A stretch of 17,781 nucleotides of DNA from JBOFLO01 sp051657905 (GTDB taxonomy: Bacteria; Patescibacteriota; Gracilibacteria; UBA1369): positions 1 to 17,781 of the forward strand of contig JBOFLO010000055.1 in NCBI GenBank assembly GCA_051657905.1, read 5' to 3'. The position numbers were made by a program, and so were the translations under genes. Position 1 is the stretch's first letter. Every line of letters begins with the position of its first letter. Below, piece by piece: positions 6,299-14,332 of the stretch. A model generated the notes under the pieces. It did not search any database and was not told the origin of the DNA. It saw only the letters and a list, made by a program, of their open reading frames with translations.

Positions 6299-7026
6299 TG
6301 GAAAATTTATTGAAAAAAATTAGTTGGAAAAAATCTTCTGCTCAAGCAGCAGTTCAAAAAGGATTTACTTTGATTGAACTTTTGATGGCAATCACTATCT
6401 TTATGATTTTCTTGGTGGTGGCTACAAATTCTTATTTATCAATTGTCCGTGCGCAGAAGGTGGCCAATGAAACTAGAATTATGTATTCGGATTTAAGAAA
6501 TTTTGTTGATTTGGTAAATAATGAAATGCGTTCCGGGAAAATTGATTATTTCTGTTATGAGCGCGCTGACAGTCAGGTGGTGGAGTTGGATGAAATTTTG
6601 GGTGAAGCGGCGCGTTGTGATGATGTGAGTTTAACTGTTGGGGCGGGGGATAATTTGAGAATTATTTCTAAAGATGATTTGAACTCGATAATTATTAAAT
6701 TTGCGGCTGGGGAAGAAAGTGTGGAAGGGGATGTGACATCGGGGAGGGTTTTGATGAAGAGATTTTCTAGAAATGTGGAGGGGTTGTGGAGTGTGGTTCC
6801 GGGTTATGAGGACTGGCAGGAGGTGGCATTTGCTAATTTGAATGTGGAACAATTGAGATTTGAAATTAAGCCGCTGAAAGATCCTGCGGAAATTTTGATG
6901 GGAGGAAATTTAAGTAATCAATTTCAGCCGGGGGTGAGTTTAGTGATTAAAGTGAAAAGTACTAATCCTTCTGTGCAATTTGATTTGGATTTCCAAACTT
7001 TTATCAGTTCAAGATCTTTTAATTAA
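6298..7026 (+). CDS. PilW/GspJ-like minor prepilin
   Basis: A 242-residue prepilin with a 22-residue basic leader ending KG, then FTLIELLMAITIFMIFLVV with Glu at mature position 5, followed by TNSYLSIVRAQKVANETR and a mainly beta globular domain. It resembles PilW/GspJ minor pilins, the second member of the tip complex. I chose ATG 6298, which overlaps the preceding stop as TAATG and has GGAAAG upstream. A TTG at 6286 would only add four residues. It is followed immediately, with no gap, by the PilX-like gene, and all three minor pilins probably form one transcript from the promoter at 5524-5552. Confidence 0.87.
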   Translation: MENLLKKISWKKSSAQAAVQKGFTLIELLMAITIFMIFLVVATNSYLSIVRAQKVANETRIMYSDLRNFVDLVNNEMRSGKIDYFCYERADSQVVELDEILGEAARCDDVSLTVGAGDNLRIISKDDLNSIIIKFAAGEESVEGDVTSGRVLMKRFSRNVEGLWSVVPGYEDWQEVAFANLNVEQLRFEIKPLKDPAEILMGGNLSNQFQPGVSLVIKVKSTNPSVQFDLDFQTFISSRSFN

Positions 7027-8373
7027 ATGAAAAATTTAAATAAACAATCAGGATCTGCGCTGTTAATTACTATTTTGTTGATGGGACTTTTAATGACTTT
7101 GACTTTGGGTATTAGTAATTTGGTGATTAGAGAAATTGGTTTAACTCAAAGTATTGTCGATGCTAATAAGGCTTTTTATGCGGCGGAAGCTGGCGTGGAA
7201 AGTGCTTTGTTGGCTTTGCAGGGAGAGTTTCCTGGTTATCAGCCGGCCACTCAGCCGGTAGAGTTTGAATTGCCATTGAGTGATGAGTTGCAGGAATATG
7301 ATCCGAATTATAAATATGATTACAGTATTGCTAACACGGCTTGGGCGGTTCCGGATTTTGCTGATGATAAACCGATCTTTGTGGTGAATTGTCAGATTAC
7401 TTCGCCGTCGAATATTTTTGCGATTGCCATGACCAGACAACAACTTTATCAAGATTGTCCAAAAGCGACTTACCGTAGATTGGCTTTAAATCAAACACAT
7501 GTAATACCTTTATTTAGAGATAATCCAAGTGGTTCCGGTACAATTGAGGCTAGTGAATTTGTGGTTCAATATTACACAGCGGCGGGAAGTGGAGAAGAAT
7601 TTGTTGGGGATTTTAAGAGTTTGCCTTTGCAATATTTTGACGTATTGCGTTGGAAAATTTATGGAACGCCTAAGGCGGGAGAGGGTGCTAGAAAAACTGA
7701 TTCGATTGCTGATTTGTATCCTGGTATTGAGGGGAATTCCCCGACCAATCCGGTGTGTATTGGTACTAATCCGTCCATAACCAGTCCGGCCAGTCCAAGT
7801 GAACAATGTTTATTTGCGGCGCTTTCTCCGGATGCTTTGAATAGTGAAGGGGATTATTTAATAAATTCCAATGTTAGTTATGACAGTCAGGGGAATGTTA
7901 ATGAGGCTGATAAGTTTGCTTTATGGTCAGCGGCGAGACAATGTTATAAAACTGAAGCTGGGGATGAAGTGACTGCTGGTGCGCAGATTAAAGCGGGGCA
8001 GGGTGGATGTACGATGAGAAGTTTTATTGATTCGCATAATCAGAACTATTTGGTTTTGACCAATATGGTAAATCCTAATGTGGTGGGGATTTTTGATACC
8101 AGCGATCCGCTTCAAGTGCGTCGTGCGGATATTTATTATCGTGTTTTGGTACAACAGCCAGCTGGAAATATTGACGAAAATCAGGCAGCTAAATTAGTAA
8201 ATGATTTGGCGGAAATTCGGGCTAATGGCCAGACATCTGAGGGGAAAATTATTAAGAGTTTGGATGTGCAGTATAAGGCTCCGACTTATTTGCCGGTATT
8301 TAATTTCTCACTTTATAAGACCGCTGAAAGTGAGGAATCAGCAACAGAATTTGAAGGTCAACCAAGCATATAA
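7027..8373 (+). CDS. PilX/GspK-like minor pilin
   Basis: A 448-residue protein with a very short leader ending at Gly9, then SALLITILLMGLLMTLTLGISNLV. Mature position 5 is Ile instead of Glu, as is usual for GspK/PilX proteins that cap the pilus tip. The segment FYAAEAGVESAL at about residues 50-61 is the recognised PilX N-terminal signature. The remainder is a large predicted extracellular domain with several Cys (QDC, VC, QC, QCY, GGC) that could form disulphides. ATG directly follows the stop of the PilW-like gene. As the largest minor pilin it is the best candidate in this cluster for a tip-located, ligand-contacting subunit; that role is inferred. Confidence 0.87.
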   Translation: MKNLNKQSGSALLITILLMGLLMTLTLGISNLVIREIGLTQSIVDANKAFYAAEAGVESALLALQGEFPGYQPATQPVEFELPLSDELQEYDPNYKYDYSIANTAWAVPDFADDKPIFVVNCQITSPSNIFAIAMTRQQLYQDCPKATYRRLALNQTHVIPLFRDNPSGSGTIEASEFVVQYYTAAGSGEEFVGDFKSLPLQYFDVLRWKIYGTPKAGEGARKTDSIADLYPGIEGNSPTNPVCIGTNPSITSPASPSEQCLFAALSPDALNSEGDYLINSNVSYDSQGNVNEADKFALWSAARQCYKTEAGDEVTAGAQIKAGQGGCTMRSFIDSHNQNYLVLTNMVNPNVVGIFDTSDPLQVRRADIYYRVLVQQPAGNIDENQAAKLVNDLAEIRANGQTSEGKIIKSLDVQYKAPTYLPVFNFSLYKTAESEESATEFEGQPSI

Positions 8374-8375
8374 AT

Positions 8376-8831
8376 ATGTTAGAAAATTTACCTAAAAATT
8401 GGAGTGAAAAAGCGAAGCCTTTGGAGGACAGATTGAATGATTTTTATGAACAGAAAAATGCTTTTAGAAAATTGAATGGTGAGGCTCCGATGGGCGAGGA
8501 TATGCAAAAAACTCTGCAGGCTTTGGAAGTGTTGGTGGGGGATGAAAATTTGTCGGCGAAAGTTTTGACGTCGCTGGGAAAATATTCAGCGGAAGGAAAA
8601 ACAGCCGAGCAGGTTTGGTTAGATCAAAAAGCAGCGGGAGCGAATATGGTGAAAATAGTGGAAGGGATTTTTGGATTTTATCGTGGTGAGGAAAAATTGC
8701 CGGATAATACTAGACCAATGGAAATTTCGGTTTTACCGCAGGCTTACTTGCTTCGCCAGCAAGAAAAGCTATCAATTATGTCCAGAACTAAGGATGCTAT
8801 GGCGGAATTAAGAAAACAATTAAATGGATAA
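8376..8831 (+). CDS. Unrecognised 151-residue soluble protein
   Basis: I do not recognise this family. The protein is charged, apparently all-helical, with no signal peptide, membrane segment or Cys. It starts 2 bases after the PilX-like stop and its end overlaps the beginning of the 1,145-residue gene by 8 bases, so it is probably cotranscribed and coupled with both. Codon use and the G-rich coding strand match its neighbours, supporting a real gene. Its position suggests a link to the pilus or to the large protein, but nothing in the sequence proves either. Confidence 0.8.
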   Translation: MLENLPKNWSEKAKPLEDRLNDFYEQKNAFRKLNGEAPMGEDMQKTLQALEVLVGDENLSAKVLTSLGKYSAEGKTAEQVWLDQKAAGANMVKIVEGIFGFYRGEEKLPDNTRPMEISVLPQAYLLRQQEKLSIMSRTKDAMAELRKQLNG

Positions 8832-11800
8832 TTTTATGAAAAAAGATTTATTAAAAAATTGGAATTTTAAAAATCAATCACTGGGGTTTTTGAGTAAAAG
8901 ATTGATTTGGAAAGAAGTATCCGATAGTCCAGTTGAAACTGGTCCAGAATCTAAAGAAAAAGAAAAATCTCCGACAGAAAAACTGGATGCGAAAACGGAA
9001 TTTCTTCGACATTTGAAATTAAATGAAGGTAAAACAATTGAGTTGAAAAAGCCGAATATTTTGGTTTTGAGAGCGCTTGTGAAAGCGGAGGTGGCGAAAT
9101 TAGCTGCTGATGATGAAATGAAAAAAGGTTTGGATCAGGAGTTGATGGATGGTTTGTTGGAAAATTTTGGAGCGAAGGGCAAAGAGGAAATTTTGAATAA
9201 ATGGATGCGTGAGAAAAAAGTGATTGGTTTTAAAATTGAAGATGGGCAATGGAAATTTTATACAAAAGATGCGAAGGGTAAGGAATTGGAGGTTGGGCAT
9301 CAGTATGCGCTTGATTCGGTTGGGAATGGGAAAGATTTGTATGAGGCGAATTTGAGTAAGGAGGTGAAAGAGCGTCGTGAAGGGGAATTTAAAGAGAAAG
9401 AAGCGGCTAAAGCCGCCGATGCAAAATTGTTAGCAGAAGATCCTGCTAATATTAATTCTGCGCCTCGGCTTGTAGGGGAATTAACTCAGGCCGACTATTT
9501 TCAAAAAATGGTTGAGTCGACTGGAATTAAAGGTAAGGAATTGGCGGTGCAGTTGAAACAAAAGTTTTTGGCTCAACTTGATGCGGCGGTTGCCGGAGGA
9601 AAAATTCCACCCGATTTGATGAGAAATAGTGAAGGTTTGCCGATTTACAGTGCCGATATGGATGAAGCGGCAAAATTAAAAGGTGCGGCTGAATTGTTGC
9701 CGAAAATGGGAGTGACTGAAATGATGATTAAGGAAGGACAATTGATTTATAAAAAGGGTGAAAGTGAAGTTAGAGAATTATTTACTGGTGTTGCGGGAAT
9801 TTATGTTTCGGAAAAAGCGGAGAAGGCTGGGGTAGAGAAGAAGGCAGAGCAAGAAAAAACCGAGCAGCAAGGTAAAGAAATTGAAAAAACTAAAACTATT
9901 GAAAAATCCGGAATCGAACCAGCTTTGGAAAAAGCGATTTTGGATAAAATCAAAGAGCCATTGAATTATCGTTATGTGGAAGCTATTAAGGCTTTGTATG
10001 AATACAAAGGAGGGGAAATTAAGTTCGATTTGCCAGCTACTGGAGATAAACCATTGAAATGTACTTTTAAAGAAAATCCCGCTAAAAAAGGTGATTATAT
10101 TTTGATTTATAGTAAGAGTGGCCGTTTTGATTTGCGTGGCGGAAAAACAAAGGAAGAAACTTTGTTATGGATGATTAAACATATTAATAATGGTGGTTTT
10201 GCTCAAGAAGTTCAGGGAAATAATTTACGCAGTGCAGCAAAATTTAAGGTAGAGAAATTTGATAATATTGATTCAGGTCCGGAAATGGTGGATAGCGATG
10301 ATATTGCGGACTTAAGAGAAGCGGGTTATGGAATTTCTCCGGTTACGCAGAAAATGGAATTGGATTGGGAATCTCGTGGTACTGACCCGATGGTTTATAT
10401 GACTGCGGGGCAACATGGGAAAATTGATGTGATTGTGAAGAAAAGTGATATTGGTGGTGAAGGGAAAGATTTTTATAGATTCACTGCTGATGGATTTCAA
10501 GATATGGCCAGAAGATTGGGTTCTTTGCGTCAATGGAGAGAGCCAACTGAAAATGATCAAGATAGAGCCAAATTTAATGCTTGGGAAAAAGTTCGAAGAC
10601 ATTTTGAAACTGATCAGTTTGCCAGAGATTTGAATAAAGTTGGTGGGTTGGAAGGAATGAAATTTCCAGCACAAACTGTTTTGGAGGTGCGTTATTCATG
10701 GTTGACCAAGCAAAAACCTAATGAAGCTTTTGTGATTCAGGCTCAGGAATTGGGGCAAGGGTTTCAATATGCAGTTAGAATGAAATCTGGAAATAATGTG
10801 ATTTTTCAGGCGGCGACGGTAGAAGAGTTAATTAAAAAATTATCTGAAGAAAAAATTGCAATCAGTTCGGTGGGTGGTGAAATGATCAAAAATCAGGAGG
10901 TGGAGAAATGGTTAAAAACCGCTGAAGGTGGGCCTTATAGTTTGTCTGAAGGAGTGAAAGTTTATGGAATGCGTGGAAATACTTTGGAATTGGCTTGGGG
11001 TGATGGGAAAATTCCTTATCAATTTGATATGCCTGGGGAAATGGCTAAGGCTAAGGAAATGGGGTTGGTGTATGCAAACAAAGAAAAGGCAGTTAAACCT
11101 TATGAAGGGGCTAAGCTGGAAGAACAGACTTTCTCTGGTGGATTGAAGGTGGAGGGGAAAACTGGGCCGGATTTGAGTGAAGCTATGAAAAAAGAAGTTG
11201 ATTTAACTGCTAAGAAAATTGTTGATCCGACCAAGCGCCAGCAATTTGTCGATTTTATGAATAATGTATCGGATAAGAATAGCGATGATAAATGGATAAA
11301 ACACGTAATAATTAAAAGCTTAAGTGTAATGGCGGGTGAGTTAATAAAAATATCCGAATTACCTCCTGTGGATAATCTAAAAGCCAATGATGACGCAATT
11401 ACCAAATACATTAGAATTATCAATTCCAATAAAGAGAAAAAAGATGTTCCACCAACTTTAATGGCAAAATTAGACAAACCTGTGCAAGAGGCTTTAAGTA
11501 AATTGCCTAGATCGAAGAAATTGGTTGAGAACTTATTGATGGCTGTAGAAAGAGGAGATTTAGGTAATGATGCTAAGGCTAAGAAGAAACTTACTGAAGA
11601 TTATCAAAAATTCTTAAATGCTGAATTAATCAGTATTATTTCTCAAACTGAGCAGGTTGAACCAAAATTAAAAGATCAGAAAATGTTGGAGGAAATTTCT
11701 AAATTGAAAGATGTAGGGATGTATATGAAAGAATGGCATGCTAGTTATTTAGCTTTCAATAAGAAGGAAGAGCAATCTAAAAAGGCTTATGAAAGCAAAG

Positions 11801-12261
11801 ATAAGGTGGAGGTTGGTAAATCACATCGTGGGAAGTTGGCGGATTTGATTAAAGAAGATTTGGGGGCGGCGGATGATTTGCGTTATATGGCGGTGCAATT
11901 ATTGAGTGGTTTGCCGGTGCCGGAAAAAACTTCGGCTTTGAAATATGAACCGGAAATTTCCAATGTTGTTGATAATAATTTGAAAAATCATAGTTCTTTG
12001 TATTTGAATATAGCTGTGGGTGGGCGCGATTATACTTTGGGCTTGATTAGAAAAATGGATGGCAAAGTTACTCATACTTTGGCTGATGGTAAGAATAATC
12101 CGGCAAAATTTGGCAGTGGGGGAGGTAGAGCTATTGAATTTGGGGCTGAGAGTAAGCCGGTAACAATCGAAGAAATGGATAAAACTAAGGGCGATATGGT
12201 TTTGGTGATGGTGAGTAGGTTGGAGGCGATTAAGAAAAATAGTGGGTTATTGCCGAATTGA
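8824..12261 (+). CDS. Unrecognised large (1,145-residue) Lys/Glu-rich protein with possible internal domain repeats
   Basis: Not a family I recognise. There is no signal peptide and no membrane helix, so it is predicted to be cytosolic unless exported by another route. It contains a single Cys (residue 413). By eye it divides into a charged N-terminal part (1-330), a Lys/Glu linker (about 329-362), and a strand-rich middle (about 390-760). In the middle, segments at about 390-460, 505-570 and 613-680, perhaps also 708-750, share a pattern of several beta strands followed by a helix starting TKEET, TADGF or TVEEL. A helical stretch follows (about 785-1010), then a strand-rich C-terminal domain with a glycine-rich loop near 1098-1101. 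The start could be ATG 8824 or ATG 8836; neither has a good Shine-Dalgarno motif. It ends with TGA, the only such stop here. It closes the minor-pilin unit. Confidence 0.85.
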   Translation: MDNFMKKDLLKNWNFKNQSLGFLSKRLIWKEVSDSPVETGPESKEKEKSPTEKLDAKTEFLRHLKLNEGKTIELKKPNILVLRALVKAEVAKLAADDEMKKGLDQELMDGLLENFGAKGKEEILNKWMREKKVIGFKIEDGQWKFYTKDAKGKELEVGHQYALDSVGNGKDLYEANLSKEVKERREGEFKEKEAAKAADAKLLAEDPANINSAPRLVGELTQADYFQKMVESTGIKGKELAVQLKQKFLAQLDAAVAGGKIPPDLMRNSEGLPIYSADMDEAAKLKGAAELLPKMGVTEMMIKEGQLIYKKGESEVRELFTGVAGIYVSEKAEKAGVEKKAEQEKTEQQGKEIEKTKTIEKSGIEPALEKAILDKIKEPLNYRYVEAIKALYEYKGGEIKFDLPATGDKPLKCTFKENPAKKGDYILIYSKSGRFDLRGGKTKEETLLWMIKHINNGGFAQEVQGNNLRSAAKFKVEKFDNIDSGPEMVDSDDIADLREAGYGISPVTQKMELDWESRGTDPMVYMTAGQHGKIDVIVKKSDIGGEGKDFYRFTADGFQDMARRLGSLRQWREPTENDQDRAKFNAWEKVRRHFETDQFARDLNKVGGLEGMKFPAQTVLEVRYSWLTKQKPNEAFVIQAQELGQGFQYAVRMKSGNNVIFQAATVEELIKKLSEEKIAISSVGGEMIKNQEVEKWLKTAEGGPYSLSEGVKVYGMRGNTLELAWGDGKIPYQFDMPGEMAKAKEMGLVYANKEKAVKPYEGAKLEEQTFSGGLKVEGKTGPDLSEAMKKEVDLTAKKIVDPTKRQQFVDFMNNVSDKNSDDKWIKHVIIKSLSVMAGELIKISELPPVDNLKANDDAITKYIRIINSNKEKKDVPPTLMAKLDKPVQEALSKLPRSKKLVENLLMAVERGDLGNDAKAKKKLTEDYQKFLNAELISIISQTEQVEPKLKDQKMLEEISKLKDVGMYMKEWHASYLAFNKKEEQSKKAYESKDKVEVGKSHRGKLADLIKEDLGAADDLRYMAVQLLSGLPVPEKTSALKYEPEISNVVDNNLKNHSSLYLNIAVGGRDYTLGLIRKMDGKVTHTLADGKNNPAKFGSGGGRAIEFGAESKPVTIEEMDKTKGDMVLVMVSRLEAIKKNSGLLPN

Positions 12262-12269
12262 GCCAAAAA

Positions 12270-12298
12270 TTGACTAGAACGGGCATTTTCTTTAGACT
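12270..12298 (+). promoter_or_regulatory. Probable promoter of metG
   Basis: TTGACT (12270-12275, 5 of 6 to the consensus) and TAGACT (12293-12298, 4 of 6) are separated by 17 bases. Transcription would start near 12305, giving a leader of about 24 bases. This separates metG from the preceding large gene. Confidence 0.6.
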
Positions 12299-12323
12299 CG
12301 AGCAGATTTATTTGCTCTTGTCT
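12294..12323 (+). repeat. Imperfect inverted repeat overlapping the metG promoter
   Basis: AGAC and GAGCA (12294-12297, 12300-12304) pair with TGCTC and GTCT (12313-12317, 12320-12323), with a two-base mismatch between arms and an 8-base centre. It begins inside the -10 box and ends 5 bases before the start codon. It could be an operator, or a hairpin in read-through RNA. There is no T-run, so it is not a standard terminator. Confidence 0.55.
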
Positions 12324-12328
12324 TAATT

Positions 12329-13822
12329 ATGTCTGGAAAATTCTATATTTGTACATCAATTGCTTATGTGAACTCTAAACCGCATGTTGGCTATGCGATG
12401 GAGCTGCTGCAGGCTGACTTTATGGCCAGAGCGGCCAGACTGCAGGGTAAGGAGACATTCTTTTTAACCGGGACGGATGAGCATGGTTTGAAAATTGCTC
12501 AGGCGGCGGCCGTTGAGGAGTTGGAACCGCAGGCTTTTGTTGATAAATATGCAGCTTTTTTCCAGGAATTGGGGCAGAAATTAGGTTTGAGCAATGATGG
12601 GTTTATTCGTACGACTGATGCTAGACATGAAGAATTTGCTAAGCAGATGTGGAAGAAATTGGCTGATGCTGGGGATTTGTACAAGGATAAATATAGTGGC
12701 TGGTATTGTGTTGGTTGTGAAAAGTTTATTTTGGAAAAGGAATTGGTGGAAGGAAATTGCGCTATTCATTTGAAGCCGCCGGTAAAAGTGGAAGAAGAAA
12801 ATTATTTTTTCCGACTTTCTAAATATGCCGATAAAATTCGCGAGTTAATTTCTACAGATAAATTATTAATTGTGCCGGAGGGGCGTAAGCATGAAATTTT
12901 AAGTTTTTTGGAGGATGATTTGCGTGATGTGAGTTTTTCGCGGCCGAAGGACTCGGTGAAATGGGGAATTCCGGTGCCAGGTGATGAAGAGCAATTAATG
13001 TATGTGTGGTGCGATGCACTTTCTAATTATATTTCCGGTATTGATGCTGAAAAATTTTGGCCGGCGGATGTGCAGGTAATTGGGAAAGATATTATTAGAT
13101 TTCATGCGGTTTATTGGATTGGAATGTTGCTTTCTGCTGGATACGAAATTCCTAAAACTTTGTTTGTACATGGATTTATTACTTCTGAAGGTGTGAAAAT
13201 GAGCAAGAGTTTGGGGAATGTGAAAGACCCTTTGGAATATATTGAGAAATATGGACGGGATAGTTTGCGGTATTTTTTATTGCGCGAAATTCCAACTTTG
13301 GGGGATGGGGATTTTTCTCAGGAGAGATTTGAAATAGTTTATAAAGATGAATTGGCTAATACCTTTGGGAATTTGGTGAGTAGAGTTTTGGCTATGAATA
13401 AAAAATATTTTGCGGGGGCGGTGCCGGAGCGTGGTGAGGATGAAGGGTTGGAGTTGAAGTTTGAAGAAGGATGGCAAAAGTATTTAGATTTTTTGGCCAT
13501 TTATGATTTGAAAAAAGCGATTGAAGTGGTGGTGGAACTGGGCTTTGTGGCTAATAAATATGTGGAAGATTCCAAACCATGGGAATTGGCGAAAAATAAT
13601 CCGGAGAAATTATCCGGCGTAATGTTTAATTTGTTGGAAATGATTCGGCAAATTGCTTTGATGCTTTTACCAATAATTCCGGATTCAGCGGAGAAAATTT
13701 TACAAGTTTATAAAATTGATTCTGCTAAAGCGGAATGGAAGAGTTTACAAAAATGGGGGCAATTGGAAAAAGGGTTGGGGTTGGGAGAAGTGGCGATTTT
13801 GTTTCCGAGACTTGAGGCCTAG
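12329..13822 (+). CDS. metG: Methionyl-tRNA synthetase
   Basis: A class I aminoacyl-tRNA synthetase that charges tRNA(Met), including the initiator. The ATP-binding HIGH motif appears as HVGY at residues 19-22, and KMSKS is intact at 290-294. Other family marks are LTGTDEHG (47-53) and WYCVGC, where Cys127/Cys130 with Cys144 and His147 form a likely single zinc knuckle. The C-terminal part is the alpha-helical anticodon domain. At 497 residues it lacks the C-terminal EMAP-like tRNA-binding domain found in many longer enzymes; this short form is common. The upstream region has a probable promoter and inverted repeat but no Shine-Dalgarno motif. Its stop is 6 bases from the stop of a convergent gene, with a hairpin over both. 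Confidence 0.98.
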   Translation: MSGKFYICTSIAYVNSKPHVGYAMELLQADFMARAARLQGKETFFLTGTDEHGLKIAQAAAVEELEPQAFVDKYAAFFQELGQKLGLSNDGFIRTTDARHEEFAKQMWKKLADAGDLYKDKYSGWYCVGCEKFILEKELVEGNCAIHLKPPVKVEEENYFFRLSKYADKIRELISTDKLLIVPEGRKHEILSFLEDDLRDVSFSRPKDSVKWGIPVPGDEEQLMYVWCDALSNYISGIDAEKFWPADVQVIGKDIIRFHAVYWIGMLLSAGYEIPKTLFVHGFITSEGVKMSKSLGNVKDPLEYIEKYGRDSLRYFLLREIPTLGDGDFSQERFEIVYKDELANTFGNLVSRVLAMNKKYFAGAVPERGEDEGLELKFEEGWQKYLDFLAIYDLKKAIEVVVELGFVANKYVEDSKPWELAKNNPEKLSGVMFNLLEMIRQIALMLLPIIPDSAEKILQVYKIDSAKAEWKSLQKWGQLEKGLGLGEVAILFPRLEA

Positions 13823-13836
13823 ACAATTTTATTGTC
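13822..13836. terminator. Hairpin spanning the convergent stop codons of metG and the last VirB2-like gene
   Basis: A perfect 6-bp stem GACAAT/ATTGTC with a three-base loop covers the last base of the metG stop and the whole stop of the minus-strand gene; two further pairs (CT with AG) extend it beyond one mismatch. Being symmetrical, it could work in both directions. Neither side has a T-run, so it may pause, protect or only weakly terminate transcripts. Confidence 0.4.
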
Positions 13837-14323
13837 CAGCGTCAGAAGTTCCTTCATTGGTTTGTCCACCAGGCTGCTGAGATTGTTCCGTTGTAGTGCT
13901 ACCATTCTCAGTTTGACTTGGGTTGCTATTGAAAACCAAGCTGATGATGGCGCTGATAATCATCCAAGAGAAAATAATGATAACTAGCCCAACAACTGCC
14001 CATTTGAGTGTTTCTTTGGCTTTTTCAACCATACCTGCATCTCCACTGGAAACTACAGACATCAGTCCCGCTATGGCGATAATAATGATGGCAACCGGCG
14101 CAGCTAGATAAATCAAACTTCCGGCAATTAATTGTAGGAAATAATTACCATAGTCAGCCTCATTTCCTCCCTCAATAATTACATCAGGAGAATTGGCAGG
14201 TTTGAGACTGGAATCCAATTTTACTTGAGCAATTTGATAACTCTCCCCTGTGAAGCTAGCTAAGGCTAGGGTAGGTAAGCTGAAATTTAATAGGAACAAA
14301 ATTGTTAGTAAGAGTTTTTTCAT
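13829..14323 (-). CDS. VirB2/T4SS-pilin-like small membrane protein (array member 5 in transcription order)
   Basis: A 164-residue protein with a signal peptide (about 1-22, ending ALA), a short extracytoplasmic region, a membrane helix (about 65-91), a short cytosolic loop with SSGDAGMVEKAKE, a second helix (about 107-131) and a hydrophilic Ser/Thr/Gln/Gly-rich tail. The order small residues, Gly/Asp, then KAK, followed by a Gly in the second helix, is shared by all five members of this array and resembles VirB2/TrbC-type pilins, which in CPR genomes are often labelled T4SS pilin. It has no Cys. It lies 9 bases after the preceding member and is the last gene of the unit. The function, whether pilin or other cell-envelope component, is not shown by the sequence. 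Confidence 0.8.
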   Translation of the reverse strand: MKKLLLTILFLLNFSLPTLALASFTGESYQIAQVKLDSSLKPANSPDVIIEGGNEADYGNYFLQLIAGSLIYLAAPVAIIIIAIAGLMSVVSSGDAGMVEKAKETLKWAVVGLVIIIFSWMIISAIISLVFNSNPSQTENGSTTTEQSQQPGGQTNEGTSDAGQ

Positions 14324-14332
14324 GGTTGATTA

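Noticed and set aside
7529..7780. Open frame of 83 residues in another frame inside the PilX-like gene
   Set aside because: It lies fully within a well-supported pilin gene on the same strand and shows no domain or start signal; the same holds for similar frames at 8201-8395, 10445-10633 and 10964-11146.
10312..10674. Antisense frame of 120 residues across the large unknown gene
   Set aside because: It is a by-product of the G-rich coding strand; there is no motif and no start context. The same applies to the frames at 9100-9300, 11100-11477 and 12072-12266.
12259..12261. UGA recoding to glycine as in some CPR classes
   Set aside because: No long frame contains internal TGA, and the one TGA stop is followed by a promoter and a new gene; a standard code explains everything.
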